Shown here piece by piece: positions 1 to 8,534 of a stretch of DNA of 24,406 nucleotides (positions within the stretch are counted from its first letter, which is position 1; each line of letters begins with the position of its first letter). Source of the stretch: a virus. The DNA is taken from IMG/VR virus record IMGVR_UViG_3300006922_000177, positions 1 through 24,406 of that record; one strand, written 5' to 3'. Below the pieces are notes generated by a model, which saw nothing but the letters and a program-made list of their open reading frames with translations, did no database searches and was not told the DNA's origin. A program made the translations under genes and the position numbers.

Positions 1-703
1 CAGGTCCTAATGATTTATGGACTGTGGGTGAAACAACATATTGACCTGTTATTAGTGGCGAAATAAATGAGCCACAAGCAAGTGTCAAATTAGTCATTAT
101 CAGTCCCGTATTTGTATCTGTTGTTAAGGAATAACTAATATTTGTAATAACAAGTAAATGTGTTAAAAAGTGCTCACTGCGTAAAAGTGGGTCATCTATT
201 TTATTATTAGACGTTGGAGCACTTTTTTGTCTGATAGAAATAAATCCACCAGTATCTAATCTGCCTCCACCGTTTTTAAATAAAACTTGAATATGCTCAA
301 AAGGTAATTTAAGATTTATTGTTGCTGTTGTATATGGAGCATCAATGATTTCATTTACTGATAGATTTGTTATAAAAGGTGTTAAAGGGAGCGGAATAGG
401 AATATCGTGATTATGATACATTACAGAAAACTTAGCACCAAAATCTGTTTTATCTACTTTTAAGTATTCTTTAACTTTCTGCACCATCCATTGAATAAGT
501 GTAACAATACTTTGTCCGTGTTTACCACCTTGCTTATCTCTAAGTTTAGCAGCATCTGCTACTGGAAAAGGTTGTCTTTGACTTGCTGGAAGTGTGCCTT
601 GTTCATCTACAGGTGTAACAGGTTCGCCATTTCGATGAGTAACAGTAAAAACAGCAGTGCTGCCTCCGCTACCTCCTGATGATGGTTGATTTTGTGTTGC
701 CAT
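1..703 (-). CDS. Probable baseplate or tail structural protein, 3' end cut by the window edge
   Basis: The frame is open from the ATG at 703 to the window edge (234 codons seen). The start is preceded by AAGGGAG at a good distance and lies 12 bases after the tape-measure-like gene. The N-terminus is a flexible Ser/Gly/Gln stretch of about 20 residues. It is followed by a short helical region and then a beta-rich part with FITNLSVNEIIDAP and alternating hydrophobic strands, as in many hub-like baseplate proteins. In myovirus tail operons the genes after the tape measure usually encode baseplate components, and that position is the main argument for this role. No enzymatic motif is visible in the part present. 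The exact baseplate role is inference. Confidence 0.55.
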   Translation of the reverse strand, partial: MATQNQPSSGGSGGSTAVFTVTHRNGEPVTPVDEQGTLPASQRQPFPVADAAKLRDKQGGKHGQSIVTLIQWMVQKVKEYLKVDKTDFGAKFSVMYHNHDIPIPLPLTPFITNLSVNEIIDAPYTTATINLKLPFEHIQVLFKNGGGRLDTGGFISIRQKSAPTSNNKIDDPLLRSEHFLTHLLVITNISYSLTTDTNTGLIMTNLTLACGSFISPLITGQYVVSPTVHKSLGP

Positions 704-715
704 TTATTCTCTCCC

Positions 716-2743
716 TTAAATTGATGGTATTTGTTTACCTTTAGGCAATTTCTTATTAATTGCTTTTATTAACTCGTTCATCGTTTTAACTAAATCACCT
801 GAGGTCTGCTCAAAAACTGTATTTAAAGATAATACTGCGTTTGTATGTGCTTTTTGAAGCTCAGCATTGTCAAATAATTGTTTTTGAAGAGCATTGTTCG
901 AGTCAACAAGAGTTGTAACTTTGTCTATATTGTCATATGTTTGCTTAACTCTTTCAAACTGTCCCGCAGCTTGCTTTGACGTGATTTTCATTTTTGAACC
1001 AGGGCCACCTTTTCTTACAGCAGCTCTACCTGCTATAATATCTGATGTTATTCTGGCACTACCTGCTGCTTGTGTATCGTCTAAAGCAAACTGAATTTGT
1101 GCTTCATCTAATCCCTCACCTAACAATCTTGCTTGTATGACATCCTCAGACATACCTGCTTCTCTCATTTGCTGGACTTTTTGTTGTGGTGTGCGAGCTC
1201 TGCTAAGTCTATTAGCTTCTCTCATTATTTGAACACCACTTGCTCCAGCACCTAAGTTTTGTCTTGCAGCTCTAACATCCATAGCAAACCCAAGATTATC
1301 AGCCATACCTCCAAACATTCTACCCATTTGACCAGAAGTGCCTTCAAACATTTGCTGATGTGTCATAAATGACCTGTTTATTGCATTCTGAAAACCTTTA
1401 AAGGATGTGGGATTGCCATCTTGATTTTCAAATCCCATAGCTTCTTCGAATAATCTTCTACGACCTCCTGTCATACCAAACATATTTGCTTGTTGTCCTA
1501 AAGCTTTCATACTTTCTGTAAGAACGTTCATACCTCGAGCACCTAATTGATTACCTGCACCAAAGTTAGCAATATTACTTATGGCACCACCTATTAATCC
1601 TCGAGCTCCACTACCCCTCATCTGCATTTCTTGTATGCCACCTAAAACAGTTGAGCCAAAACCTACGTTTTTAAATTTAAAAATATCACCAACTGTAAAG
1701 CTTTTCTCTAAAGCATCACGTCCAGTGCCACCTATTCTATTAGTCCTAAATCCACCTGTTGTATATACGTCTAAGATGTTCTCCATAGCCATTTCAGGTG
1801 AATATCCATATTTCGCTGCCATCCCCCCACCATTTGCAGTCGCGACCATATTTGCAACTCCACCAAAGCCGCCACCAATAGAAGCACTTGTTCTAAAAGC
1901 CATTCTTTCAAGGCCAGCCATTTGACTTGCTCTATGTTCTAAAACAGCAGCATCCTGTGCCTTTTCAGCGCCAAGTCCAAAAGGAAGATTACTAAAAATG
2001 CCACTAACAGTTGTCCCAGCACCTATTTGACCGATGCCTAAAAGGTGTTTACCAATTGTTGATGAAATACCACCTAATTCTCTAACAGCCTTAGGTATTT
2101 TAAACTCAAATAAGTTTTTAGGTCCTCCAAATCTGTGTAATGGATTAGGTATTTTAAAGTCTGGGATGTGTTTAGCACCAAGACCTAAACCCAACATTAA
2201 TCCACCCACTATAGGCTGCGACATTTTTGAACCTGAATTTGGGTCATCTGGGAAATCTCCGTCATCACCTCCACCACCGCGGCCTCCGCCTCCTCCACGT
2301 ATTTTAGGGTCTTTCTGAAGGTTTAACTGCTCGAATATACCCATTGGGTCTCCGCCACCGGCTCCGCCACCCATAGAGCCCATACCAAATCCACCTCCAC
2401 TTTTGCCCATAGCTGCTGCTAATTTATTTAATGCACCTACAAGTTTATTGTTGCTTGCAATAAGTTTATTTATAGAGCTACTAAGACCTGCCATCCCTCC
2501 GCCACTTTGGCCTCCACCAGGGCCGGACATCATAGGTAATTTAGAAGCAGCAGCACCTGCAGCACCACTCATAGCGAATGGATTAGTCGCACCTGCGGCT
2601 GCCAGATTATTTTGACCTCCAAATTGAGCACCACTAAAGTCAGGCATCTTAGGCCCTGCTTGACCAAAGGCTGATAGAGCGTCTAATGCTCCTTGGGGTG
2701 CAGCGTTTTTATTTGCACTCCCTAATAATGACAAGGCATCCAT
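716..2743 (-). CDS. Putative tail tape measure protein (675 aa)
   Basis: Tape measure proteins set tail length and are injected or displaced when DNA is ejected. This call rests mostly on position: the gene follows the two overlapping tail chaperone frames, where the tape measure normally sits. The protein starts with about 180 residues rich in Gly, Ala, Ser and Met, including several GGGG runs. A hydrophobic Gly-rich segment (VGGLMLGLGLGAKHI) and more Gly-rich, weakly hydrophobic helical sequence follow. The C-terminal third is charged and helical (for example VKQTYDNIDKVTTLVDSNN) and could form a coiled coil. The start has AGGAG overlapping the previous stop (TAGGAG). With the usual figure of about 0.15 nm per residue, 675 residues would fit a tail near 100 nm. 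It is shorter than many tape measures, so another tail protein is possible. Confidence 0.6.
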   Translation of the reverse strand: MDALSLLGSANKNAAPQGALDALSAFGQAGPKMPDFSGAQFGGQNNLAAAGATNPFAMSGAAGAAASKLPMMSGPGGGQSGGGMAGLSSSINKLIASNNKLVGALNKLAAAMGKSGGGFGMGSMGGGAGGGDPMGIFEQLNLQKDPKIRGGGGGRGGGGDDGDFPDDPNSGSKMSQPIVGGLMLGLGLGAKHIPDFKIPNPLHRFGGPKNLFEFKIPKAVRELGGISSTIGKHLLGIGQIGAGTTVSGIFSNLPFGLGAEKAQDAAVLEHRASQMAGLERMAFRTSASIGGGFGGVANMVATANGGGMAAKYGYSPEMAMENILDVYTTGGFRTNRIGGTGRDALEKSFTVGDIFKFKNVGFGSTVLGGIQEMQMRGSGARGLIGGAISNIANFGAGNQLGARGMNVLTESMKALGQQANMFGMTGGRRRLFEEAMGFENQDGNPTSFKGFQNAINRSFMTHQQMFEGTSGQMGRMFGGMADNLGFAMDVRAARQNLGAGASGVQIMREANRLSRARTPQQKVQQMREAGMSEDVIQARLLGEGLDEAQIQFALDDTQAAGSARITSDIIAGRAAVRKGGPGSKMKITSKQAAGQFERVKQTYDNIDKVTTLVDSNNALQKQLFDNAELQKAHTNAVLSLNTVFEQTSGDLVKTMNELIKAINKKLPKGKQIPSI

Positions 2744-2753
2744 ATAATAACTC

Positions 2754-3122
2754 CTATTGGTATTTCTTTAGCATATCCATTAATGAACTGTTATCACCTT
2801 CTGCGAAAGCTTTCTCCATTTCAAATATTGATTGTTCAGCAACAATTTCATCTTTGATACTTTCAATGTCAATATTCTCTTCGTCTGAAGTTTTCTTAGG
2901 TGCAGCTTTAAGTTTAATGATTTCTTTCTTTTTAAGTTGTTCTTTGGATTTACTTTTAAAGTCTCTCCATAATATGTCAAATTGCTCGTTCTCTAAAGAC
3001 AGTAAAGAGAACTCTAAATTCTCCCAACAAGTGATATTTTCTGTATCTAATACAGGCAAAGCTGAGTGTTCGAGTTTAGTCCTTACCAAAACGAAAGCGG
3101 GGTTTGCTCTCTGTTTCTTCAT
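2754..3122 (-). CDS. Downstream frame of the tail assembly chaperone (gpT-like), probably made as a frameshift fusion
   Basis: This 122-codon frame overlaps the end of the preceding gene by 47 bases in the +1 frame and ends just before the tape-measure-like gene. In lambda and many myoviruses the gene before the tape measure is expressed as a short protein and a frameshifted longer one, and both chaperone tail assembly. The product is highly charged, with a Lys-rich centre and an acidic C-terminus, as is common for the T part. Its own ATG at 3,122 has GAGG directly abutting it, with no spacer, so independent initiation looks poor. Fusion through the CCC.C site at 3,099-3,102 would give a product of about 268 residues. 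The frame is open upstream of the ATG as far as a TAG about 60 bases earlier, so the overlap could also accommodate other slip sites. Confidence 0.7.
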   Translation of the reverse strand: MKKQRANPAFVLVRTKLEHSALPVLDTENITCWENLEFSLLSLENEQFDILWRDFKSKSKEQLKKKEIIKLKAAPKKTSDEENIDIESIKDEIVAEQSIFEMEKAFAEGDNSSLMDMLKKYQ

Positions 3123-3561
3123 CCTCGGGACTATTGTTTCGAAAAAATGCGCCTTCGTGCTGAAGAAGCCTCCCTCCTAACTCAAAACAAAACTCTAAGT
3201 CTTCTCCTGCTGCTTCTAATACCCAACTTGGTGGTGCGTCGAGCTGACAAACAATACGCGCAACGCATAAATGTCTATTTTTAGTCTCATAAGGTAATCT
3301 ATCAAAATAAACACCATCAGATAGAGCTGATAATACTCTTTCATACTCTAAACGAGACTTACTGTTCATAACTTTAGAAATAAGTTTACATTTCTTTATT
3401 GTGCCATCATCAAGCATATATTCAAGAGGAAACTCTTTTACTCTTGGCTCAAAAGTATTGTCTTCTTCGCTGATTTGTGATGTTTTCTTTTGCTTTTTAA
3501 TTTCAGTAATGCTCGGTGCTTCTGCACTGTCTACTTCTTCTTTAAGTTTATTTAAATCCAT
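3076..3561 (-). CDS. Tail assembly chaperone, upstream frame (gpG-like, 161 aa)
   Basis: This small acidic protein is encoded between the tail tube gene and the tape-measure-like gene, the usual place of the gpG-type tail chaperone that keeps the tape measure soluble while the tube polymerises on it. The N-terminal 40 residues are charged and probably disordered. The middle has a compact mixed region (EFPLEYMLDDGTIKKCKLIS) followed by helical segments, as in phage tail chaperones with a short beta-hairpin and helices. The start at 3,561 is supported by GGGAG eight bases upstream and by a promoter-like sequence. The last eight codons overlap the next frame, where a CCCC run could shift ribosomes by +1. 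Family assignment is by position and architecture, not by a recognised signature. Confidence 0.68.
   Translation of the reverse strand: MDLNKLKEEVDSAEAPSITEIKKQKKTSQISEEDNTFEPRVKEFPLEYMLDDGTIKKCKLISKVMNSKSRLEYERVLSALSDGVYFDRLPYETKNRHLCVARIVCQLDAPPSWVLEAAGEDLEFCFELGGRLLQHEGAFFRNNSPEDEETESKPRFRFGKD
3099..3105 (-). other. Candidate +1 programmed ribosomal frameshift site (AAA CCC C)
   Basis: In the upstream frame the codons are AAA CCC CGC, with CCC as codon 154. A proline tRNA on CCC could slip one base forward onto the second CCC of the CCCC run, after which GCT is read in the downstream chaperone frame. The downstream frame lies exactly in +1 relative to the upstream one. A CCC-type +1 shift is known for the tail genes of Listeria phage PSA. 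No usual -1 heptamer in the correct phase was found in the overlap. Confidence 0.5.
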
Positions 3562-3577
3562 TTTGCTACTCCCAGAT

Positions 3578-3607
3578 TTTATATTACTATATATAATTAT
3601 ATGTCAA
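3578..3607 (-). promoter_or_regulatory. Candidate sigma70-like promoter for the tail chaperone/tape measure genes
   Basis: Reading the minus strand, TTGACA (3,607-3,602) is followed after 18 bases by TATAAA (3,583-3,578). It lies about 20 bases before the chaperone start and after the terminator that follows the tube gene. The -35 box is a perfect consensus match. The AT-richness of the region makes the -10 less certain. Confidence 0.45.
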
Positions 3608-3714
3608 ATCGCGTTTTTTTTATTTTATTTGCTATGTTTATTACAATATTGTGGATTTGACTTAATAAGTTGTATGTTTTTGATGTCGCAACGAATACTT
3701 TTATTACTTTTATT

Positions 3715-3776
3715 AAATAAAAAAATACCGATTAAATTGATACACAGAATAACGTGCAGCAACTTAGCCGGTATTT
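3715..3776 (-). terminator. Probable intrinsic terminator after the tail tube gene
   Basis: On the minus strand AAATACCG (3,776-3,769) and CGGTATTT (3,730-3,723) form an 8 bp stem followed at once by a run of T. The loop is long at 38 bases, which is unusual and lowers certainty. The position, between the tube gene and the promoter-like sequence of the chaperone gene, fits a transcript boundary. Confidence 0.5.
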
Positions 3777-3838
3777 AAGTATATATTTATAGGTGATTTC
3801 GTAAATATATAAACAGAGATAAACGTCGTTTCTTTATA

Positions 3839-4366
3839 TTATGCTTCTATGCCATCAGGGTGTCTGATAAGATAGAGTGCGTCAACAGAGACCTGCACAC
3901 CCATAAGTGAGCCACGGTCAACAACGATGCTTTGTGATGATGGACGACATCCCACAACTGTATAAATCTTACGGTCTTCATCTTGAATACTGCCGTCAGC
4001 TTCGCCTGGTGCAGCACTGTCGTAAATCTCTAAGTCGAATGCTGAAGATGAAAGTGCATTGTCAGTTCTTGCAGAAGCTGTTGGATTTTGTCCTTCAGCA
4101 ACTTGCTCAGTTGTAATCATTGAGCTTTCATCTACTTCTTCGGCCTCAACAAGTCCGTTGTTAGAATTAGTTTTAAAAATACGTATAAAGTTAATAGTTG
4201 CTGTAACGATGCGTGAAATAGGTGTAATCTCTCGACTATCAATAAAACCTAAACTCTCTACACGTCCATTAAGCTGACTTTCTTGTATAGAAATGCCTGT
4301 TGCATATCCACATACTTTGCCGTCGACCTTAACTATTGCTTTAGCTCCTGTAATTATGTTTGCCAT
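3839..4366 (-). CDS. Tail tube protein (175 aa)
   Basis: The tube protein polymerises into the inner pipe of the contractile tail through which DNA passes. The call rests on position directly after the sheath gene (11-base gap) and on size, since myovirus tubes are commonly about 130-190 residues. The N-terminus MANIITGAKAIVKVDGK and the alternating strands after it (YATGISIQESQLNGRVESLG, IVTATINFIRIF) fit the beta-barrel tube fold. The middle is an acidic, Ser/Ala-rich loop (about residues 75-110) that could be surface-exposed or line the lumen. The C-terminus returns to beta strands (GVQVSVDALYLIRHPDG). The start has AAGGAG at normal spacing. A probable terminator follows the gene. Confidence 0.78.
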   Translation of the reverse strand: MANIITGAKAIVKVDGKVCGYATGISIQESQLNGRVESLGFIDSREITPISRIVTATINFIRIFKTNSNNGLVEAEEVDESSMITTEQVAEGQNPTASARTDNALSSSAFDLEIYDSAAPGEADGSIQDEDRKIYTVVGCRPSSQSIVVDRGSLMGVQVSVDALYLIRHPDGIEA

Positions 4367-4377
4367 TGTTTATCTCC

Positions 4378-6069
4378 TTATTGGCCTGCTACGATATTAG
4401 CAGTAATGCGAATGAAGTTGAGTGGCTCGATAAGTGCAACGTCAAAGTCAATAAAAATAGTATCAGCCTCACGTCGGAGTTGAATATTTCTAAAGTCTTG
4501 GATAGCACCTAAATCACGAAGTTGAGTTAAACGCTGCTTAGCAAGCGCTGATACTCTATTACCAGTTGAATTAGTAATACGTGAGCCAAGCTCGGATGTT
4601 AAAAATTTACGAAGTTCTCTTACACATACGTCAATACTTTCTCTACAAGATACTTCAGTATTAACTGAAAGGTCATCTTTACGCCAAGATGTTAGTGAGC
4701 GAATAACCTCAAGTTCATTGCTTGACCCAAGTTTAACAGCAACGATACTCTTTTGAGCAACGCTATTGCTGGCACGCTCTCTATCCCAGTTTTCTTTTGT
4801 ATCAAAGATGTTAAGTGCTTTACGAGTTAGTGGCTCTGCAGGAGGCAATGCACCTTGAGCACACATCAACATAAATGCTAAATACTCAGGTCCTTCATCT
4901 CTACGTGCGCCTTTATGGTCTGCAAAAGTAATGTCTTGACCAACAACTGATATTCTAAAGTCGTTCATCTTTAAAACGTATCCACTGTAAATATCAGCAA
5001 GACTTGTTTGTGAAGGTGCACCGACCCAAGCATTTCTCTCACGACCTGCAATGTATGCAAGGTCTAAGTGTCCTTTAAGAAGGTCGTGATGGTCCTGGTC
5101 TGTTGAGAAAACTGTGATTGTTGTAATGTCTTTATTCTCAACAGAAGCAAAAGCAGCAGAATACTGTGCATCTGTTGGAGCTCCACCGTTAACTGCAGCA
5201 GTTGATGGACCAGTATATACAAAGTCTGGAAGTAATCTATATCCATCAGCAAGCTCAACATCAAATGGAAGGCTTGAGAAAGACTCGATAGTATCGATAA
5301 GTTCTGCAGTATGTGCGTGTAATGCGATAGTGTTTTGTCCCACTGATGTATAATCTAATACGTCGAGCTTTGATGGGACGCTAAATGATAAAGCGATACC
5401 AGCTAAAGCAGCAGGTAAAACAGCAACTAATTCATCCATACGAGAATAATCTGAAAGTATGAATGTTTGTGCAGCTTGACCGCTTGGCGTATAAACCATT
5501 GTCTTAGAAGTTGTAATCTCAAGCTGGTCTCCGTCTGCAAGAGTAAGTTGCAATTGGTCACCGCCGTCGATTACATATTCAGCATCTGTGTCTTGCCAGG
5601 GTGCGCGAAGACTTAGTTTATAGTATGGTCCGGAAGCGGAAAGCTCTGCAGGCAACGATGAAGGGTCGTCAAGTTGAAGTCTAATATCATTGCCGCTTGT
5701 GCCGTAATATGTTGACTTAAGTGTGAGTGCATCCGTCGCAGTTGCGTCTTGCAAGACCCATTGAGCCTGTGTGCTTTGTGCTGCACTAACGTAAGTGATA
5801 GATTTGGAAATGCCGTCTGCAACAGCTAATGAGCGTCTCCAAATTTTATCAAGTGTTAGCAATTTCGCGTCCATAGGATAAACTTCAGTTAAATCGAAGC
5901 CTCCTTGACCGAATTTGTATGGTGTATCTTTTTTGAGTATGGGGAACTCCCCAACTACACAAAGATTTTTTGCTCCAAGCTGACCACTGGTATCGAGTGT
6001 ATTTACAACATCGACAACAACGCTTGGCTCATAAAGCCTTGTGCCTCTAAATGTAATTGATGATGGCAT
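4378..6069 (-). CDS. Tail sheath protein (563 aa)
   Basis: The sheath protein forms the contractile outer sleeve of the tail and makes this phage a myovirus. The C-terminal about 140 residues have the conserved sheath-domain pattern: a helical segment with CRESIDVCVRELRKFL, a variable loop, then LRDLGAIQDFRNIQL and the closing strands FIDFDVALIEPLNFIRITAN, which in known sheaths link neighbouring subunits. The region around AYIAGRERNAWVGAPS also matches sheaths, where people-of-origin variation is low and Gly/Pro turns recur. The N-terminus (ITFRGTRLYEPSVVVDV) is the usual start of the sheath's subunit-linking arm. A less conserved beta-rich insertion occupies about residues 110-290 and probably faces outward. 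The start has AAGGAG. It is followed directly by the tube gene. Confidence 0.9.
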   Translation of the reverse strand: MPSSITFRGTRLYEPSVVVDVVNTLDTSGQLGAKNLCVVGEFPILKKDTPYKFGQGGFDLTEVYPMDAKLLTLDKIWRRSLAVADGISKSITYVSAAQSTQAQWVLQDATATDALTLKSTYYGTSGNDIRLQLDDPSSLPAELSASGPYYKLSLRAPWQDTDAEYVIDGGDQLQLTLADGDQLEITTSKTMVYTPSGQAAQTFILSDYSRMDELVAVLPAALAGIALSFSVPSKLDVLDYTSVGQNTIALHAHTAELIDTIESFSSLPFDVELADGYRLLPDFVYTGPSTAAVNGGAPTDAQYSAAFASVENKDITTITVFSTDQDHHDLLKGHLDLAYIAGRERNAWVGAPSQTSLADIYSGYVLKMNDFRISVVGQDITFADHKGARRDEGPEYLAFMLMCAQGALPPAEPLTRKALNIFDTKENWDRERASNSVAQKSIVAVKLGSSNELEVIRSLTSWRKDDLSVNTEVSCRESIDVCVRELRKFLTSELGSRITNSTGNRVSALAKQRLTQLRDLGAIQDFRNIQLRREADTIFIDFDVALIEPLNFIRITANIVAGQ

Positions 6070-6101
6070 ATTATCTCCTTGTTTATTTAATAAATATAAT
6101 G

Positions 6102-6680
6102 TTAGCTTTCGATGATGTTAGGATTTAACTCCCAAGGTCCGTCCCAAACAACTACTGGAGGCTTGGCGTTAATTTGCTTCTGTGCAGTAAATGTCAATGA
6201 ACGAGCGTAAATATCTACGCCTGATGTGATTAACTCATCTTCAACTTCTAAGTTTGTGCTTTTTTGAAACTGTATATTTAAATATCCAATAGCTAAGAAA
6301 TTTTTCTTAAAAATCAACATTGAAGCCTGAATTAGTCTATGCAATATCCTAATACTGTCTAAATCGTCAACATATATATTAATATCGCATACTTGATTAA
6401 CGAGCAGAGATAAGTTTGACTGAATGCCTCTATTACCTAAAGGTTGAATTGCATCACTGCTCTTTTCTTCTACAGACACTGTTATTAATGGGAATTTATC
6501 GTGCTTTTTACGAAACGCCACATCATATTTTATGTCTAAAGCTAAAAGTTTATCGTGATAAGCAGCTTTTAAGTTTGCACCAATGTCATAAAACAGTTCG
6601 TTGAATGCATTCTCATTATCAGCATAATACTTAATGCCGTTAGCAATAGTATGTGTTATGTGTAAGTCAACAACACTCAT
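6102..6680 (-). CDS. Neck / tail-completion protein candidate (192 aa)
   Basis: The gene sits between the connector genes and the sheath, where phages encode the tail terminator (tail completion) protein that caps the tube and joins it to the head. The length of 192 residues fits such proteins. The sequence starts with a helix (HITHTIANGIKYYADNE) and continues with mixed strands and helices, including LSLLVNQVCDINIYVDDLDS and a helix with RILHRLIQASMLIFKKN, which resembles the alpha/beta layout of tail terminators. Its ATG overlaps the stop of the preceding gene by one base (TAATG), so translation is probably coupled. No diagnostic motif was recognised; the role is inferred from position and fold pattern. 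Confidence 0.55.
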   Translation of the reverse strand: MSVVDLHITHTIANGIKYYADNENAFNELFYDIGANLKAAYHDKLLALDIKYDVAFRKKHDKFPLITVSVEEKSSDAIQPLGNRGIQSNLSLLVNQVCDINIYVDDLDSIRILHRLIQASMLIFKKNFLAIGYLNIQFQKSTNLEVEDELITSGVDIYARSLTFTAQKQINAKPPVVVWDGPWELNPNIIES

Positions 6681-7468
6681 TAGTCAATCTCCATTATACA
6701 TTCTACTTGAACTGGCATAGGAGAAGGGACTTCAACTTGATTTGTTCTTACGAATGTGTCTCTTATTGTATGAGGATGCCCAACAGCAATGAAAGTTGGT
6801 GAATGATAATACGATACAGAAATCTTTGCTCCTTGTGGAGGTGAATTTGCTGCGTTATTAAACGTTATTGTATCGCCGTTTAGTGTTATATCACTTACAG
6901 GTATTTCTGCATTAAGTTGAGCAATACCATTAGCGTCTGAAGGATAGATATGTAAAATATTTACATCAGTTTGTCCTCCGGCTAATGTTAATGTCCTTGT
7001 TTGTGGAGGATTTCTTAGTGTTGCACTACCTTGTGCTACAATATCAACTACTTCACGTTTAACATAGACACTGTCTAATAGTAAAAATTTATCACCATAG
7101 CTTGGCAAATGCTCAGGCTCTAATGTAATCTTACATCTTTCTTTTCTGTGCAGACCGAATTTTTCTACTGTTTCTTCGCCTGCTGATGATGTCATTATTG
7201 CTTTGATTTCTTGTGCTGAATGTCTTATCTGCCCTGTCCCTTTACAAGCTGGACAGTTTGGATTAGGACCTGCTTCATTAGCATCAATATCTTGAACTTC
7301 TATTAAATTCATACCAACACTTGTTGAAGACTTAAGAAAACAAGGACAAGAAACGGTTTGCTCCCATTGAAGTCTAATGCCTTTTTGTTGAATGAGCTTT
7401 CTAAACTCTTCTATTCTAAAATCGGCTCTTGTTTTTGTTAAGCTTTGTTGTGGTGTTTGTAAAATCAT
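6680..7468 (-). CDS. Head-tail joining protein candidate with a Cys-rich zinc-knuckle-like motif (262 aa)
   Basis: The gene lies between the adaptor-like protein and the tail-completion candidate, so a head-closure (stopper) or neck role is likely. It starts two bases after the upstream stop and is followed by a coupled start. Near residues 40-85 it has CPC followed about 35 residues later by CPACKGTG, a CxC...CxxCxGxG arrangement like the zinc-binding knuckles of DnaJ and some phage neck proteins. The four cysteines could bind one zinc ion. A middle part with LPSYGDKFLLLDSVYVKREV resembles the beta-barrel start of head-closure proteins. The C-terminal half is beta-rich with Gly/Asn turns. 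The exact role is inference. Confidence 0.55.
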   Translation of the reverse strand: MILQTPQQSLTKTRADFRIEEFRKLIQQKGIRLQWEQTVSCPCFLKSSTSVGMNLIEVQDIDANEAGPNPNCPACKGTGQIRHSAQEIKAIMTSSAGEETVEKFGLHRKERCKITLEPEHLPSYGDKFLLLDSVYVKREVVDIVAQGSATLRNPPQTRTLTLAGGQTDVNILHIYPSDANGIAQLNAEIPVSDITLNGDTITFNNAANSPPQGAKISVSYYHSPTFIAVGHPHTIRDTFVRTNQVEVPSPMPVQVECIMEID

Positions 7469-7470
7469 AA

Positions 7471-8472
7471 TTAGAAGCCTGCAGCAATCTTAGAAACTTT
7501 ATATTTCTTTTTAAGTGTTGCCATAGCAGTTTTCAGCTGGTCTTTATAAGAAATAATCTTAGCGCCATAACCTGCTGAAGTTGCTGAAGATGTTGTTGCA
7601 ATGTTTTGACTTAGTCCGTCAACTGCAACACTAAACTGTCCTATACCTGCTCCTGCAAGTAAATCACCTGCAGTATCTAAAGGTAAAATAGCAGCTGTGT
7701 ATAGTATTGCCTTAACAATAAGAGGTGGCACTGTGTGTAATTTATAACTAATAACTACATCACCTTGTGCTCCAGCTGTGCTAATCTCTACACTAAATGA
7801 TTTATCAGATAATCCGAATGGCTTAACAGTGGGAGGTGTTGCACCTGCTTGATTACCATTGCCATCGTCTGTGATTTCAAAAATAAATCTTGGTCTATCA
7901 ATTAAGTTTTCGCTAATAGAAATATCAGAAACTTCTGTTTGACCTTGTGGGACCGTAATAGTGCCTTCTAACATCGTAAATCCTGCTGTATAGTCATAAC
8001 TAAAGTATGCAGGCACTCTGCTATATACACCGTGATTTGCTATTGGGTCAATCAAAAGAGGTAAAACATTACTAAATCTAAAAGTCCCAATACTTTCAGC
8101 AGTTGGTATTAAGCTGACAGATGATGTTTCTGGGGATGTTATATTAAGCCAAGCGTCTGGTATTTGAACTGGTGTATATTTGCCATATGAAATTGTTAAA
8201 TCTTTAACTTCTTTAAGTGGCCTTCTATCTAATTGTTGTCCATACCAAGCATTTCTTTGGTCGTTATATAAATCGTGTCTTTCGTTATTGACTGTAAATG
8301 GGTCTATTGTTATTTCTAATTCTTCTTCTATTAAACTTATTGCTTGTTCTATAGCTTCTTCAAAAAGCTCATCAGGATATGCATTACCAGCGTCGTCTGT
8401 TAGGTCAACACCTGTAAGCATTGTCTTTTTTAATAGGTCTGCTGTAATAATGTCTCTTAATACTAATGCCAT
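7471..8472 (-). CDS. Head-tail adaptor / connector protein candidate (333 aa)
   Basis: This is the first gene after the major capsid protein. Its N-terminal 60 residues are helical and acidic (ITADLLKKTMLTGVDLTDD, then AIEQAISLIEEELEI), the pattern of gp6/gp15-type head-tail connectors that form a ring under the portal. After them comes a typical bridging segment with Tyr, Asp and DRRPLKEVKDLTISYG. The rest is beta-rich and longer than in classical connectors of about 100-150 residues, so the protein carries extra domains of unknown role. The C-terminus is basic and helical (KDQLKTAMATLKKKYKVS). The start is supported by AAGGA upstream and by a -10-like TATAAT about 65 bases before it. Confidence 0.6.
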   Translation of the reverse strand: MALVLRDIITADLLKKTMLTGVDLTDDAGNAYPDELFEEAIEQAISLIEEELEITIDPFTVNNERHDLYNDQRNAWYGQQLDRRPLKEVKDLTISYGKYTPVQIPDAWLNITSPETSSVSLIPTAESIGTFRFSNVLPLLIDPIANHGVYSRVPAYFSYDYTAGFTMLEGTITVPQGQTEVSDISISENLIDRPRFIFEITDDGNGNQAGATPPTVKPFGLSDKSFSVEISTAGAQGDVVISYKLHTVPPLIVKAILYTAAILPLDTAGDLLAGAGIGQFSVAVDGLSQNIATTSSATSAGYGAKIISYKDQLKTAMATLKKKYKVSKIAAGF

Positions 8473-8534
8473 ATTTGTTGTCCTTATGAGTTATCTGTTT
8501 GATGTCGGTGAAACTTTCTTTGATTATCTATGGT

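Noticed and set aside
491-679. Plus-strand open frames overlapping the tail, head and fibre genes across the window
   Set aside because: They lie within well-supported minus-strand genes, lack ribosome sites and have low-complexity translations caused by the repeats and Gly/Ser codons of the other strand.
2754-2980. Second reading frame of 66 codons inside the downstream chaperone frame
   Set aside because: It is a Lys/Leu-rich shadow with no ribosome site and no homology signal.
3784-3791. TATAAATA on the minus strand, the T4 late promoter word, after the tube gene
   Set aside because: It is not placed before a gene start, also occurs inside the 151-residue gene near 12,724 and at 24,094, and is not found upstream of most late genes. 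In such AT-rich DNA it is expected by chance.
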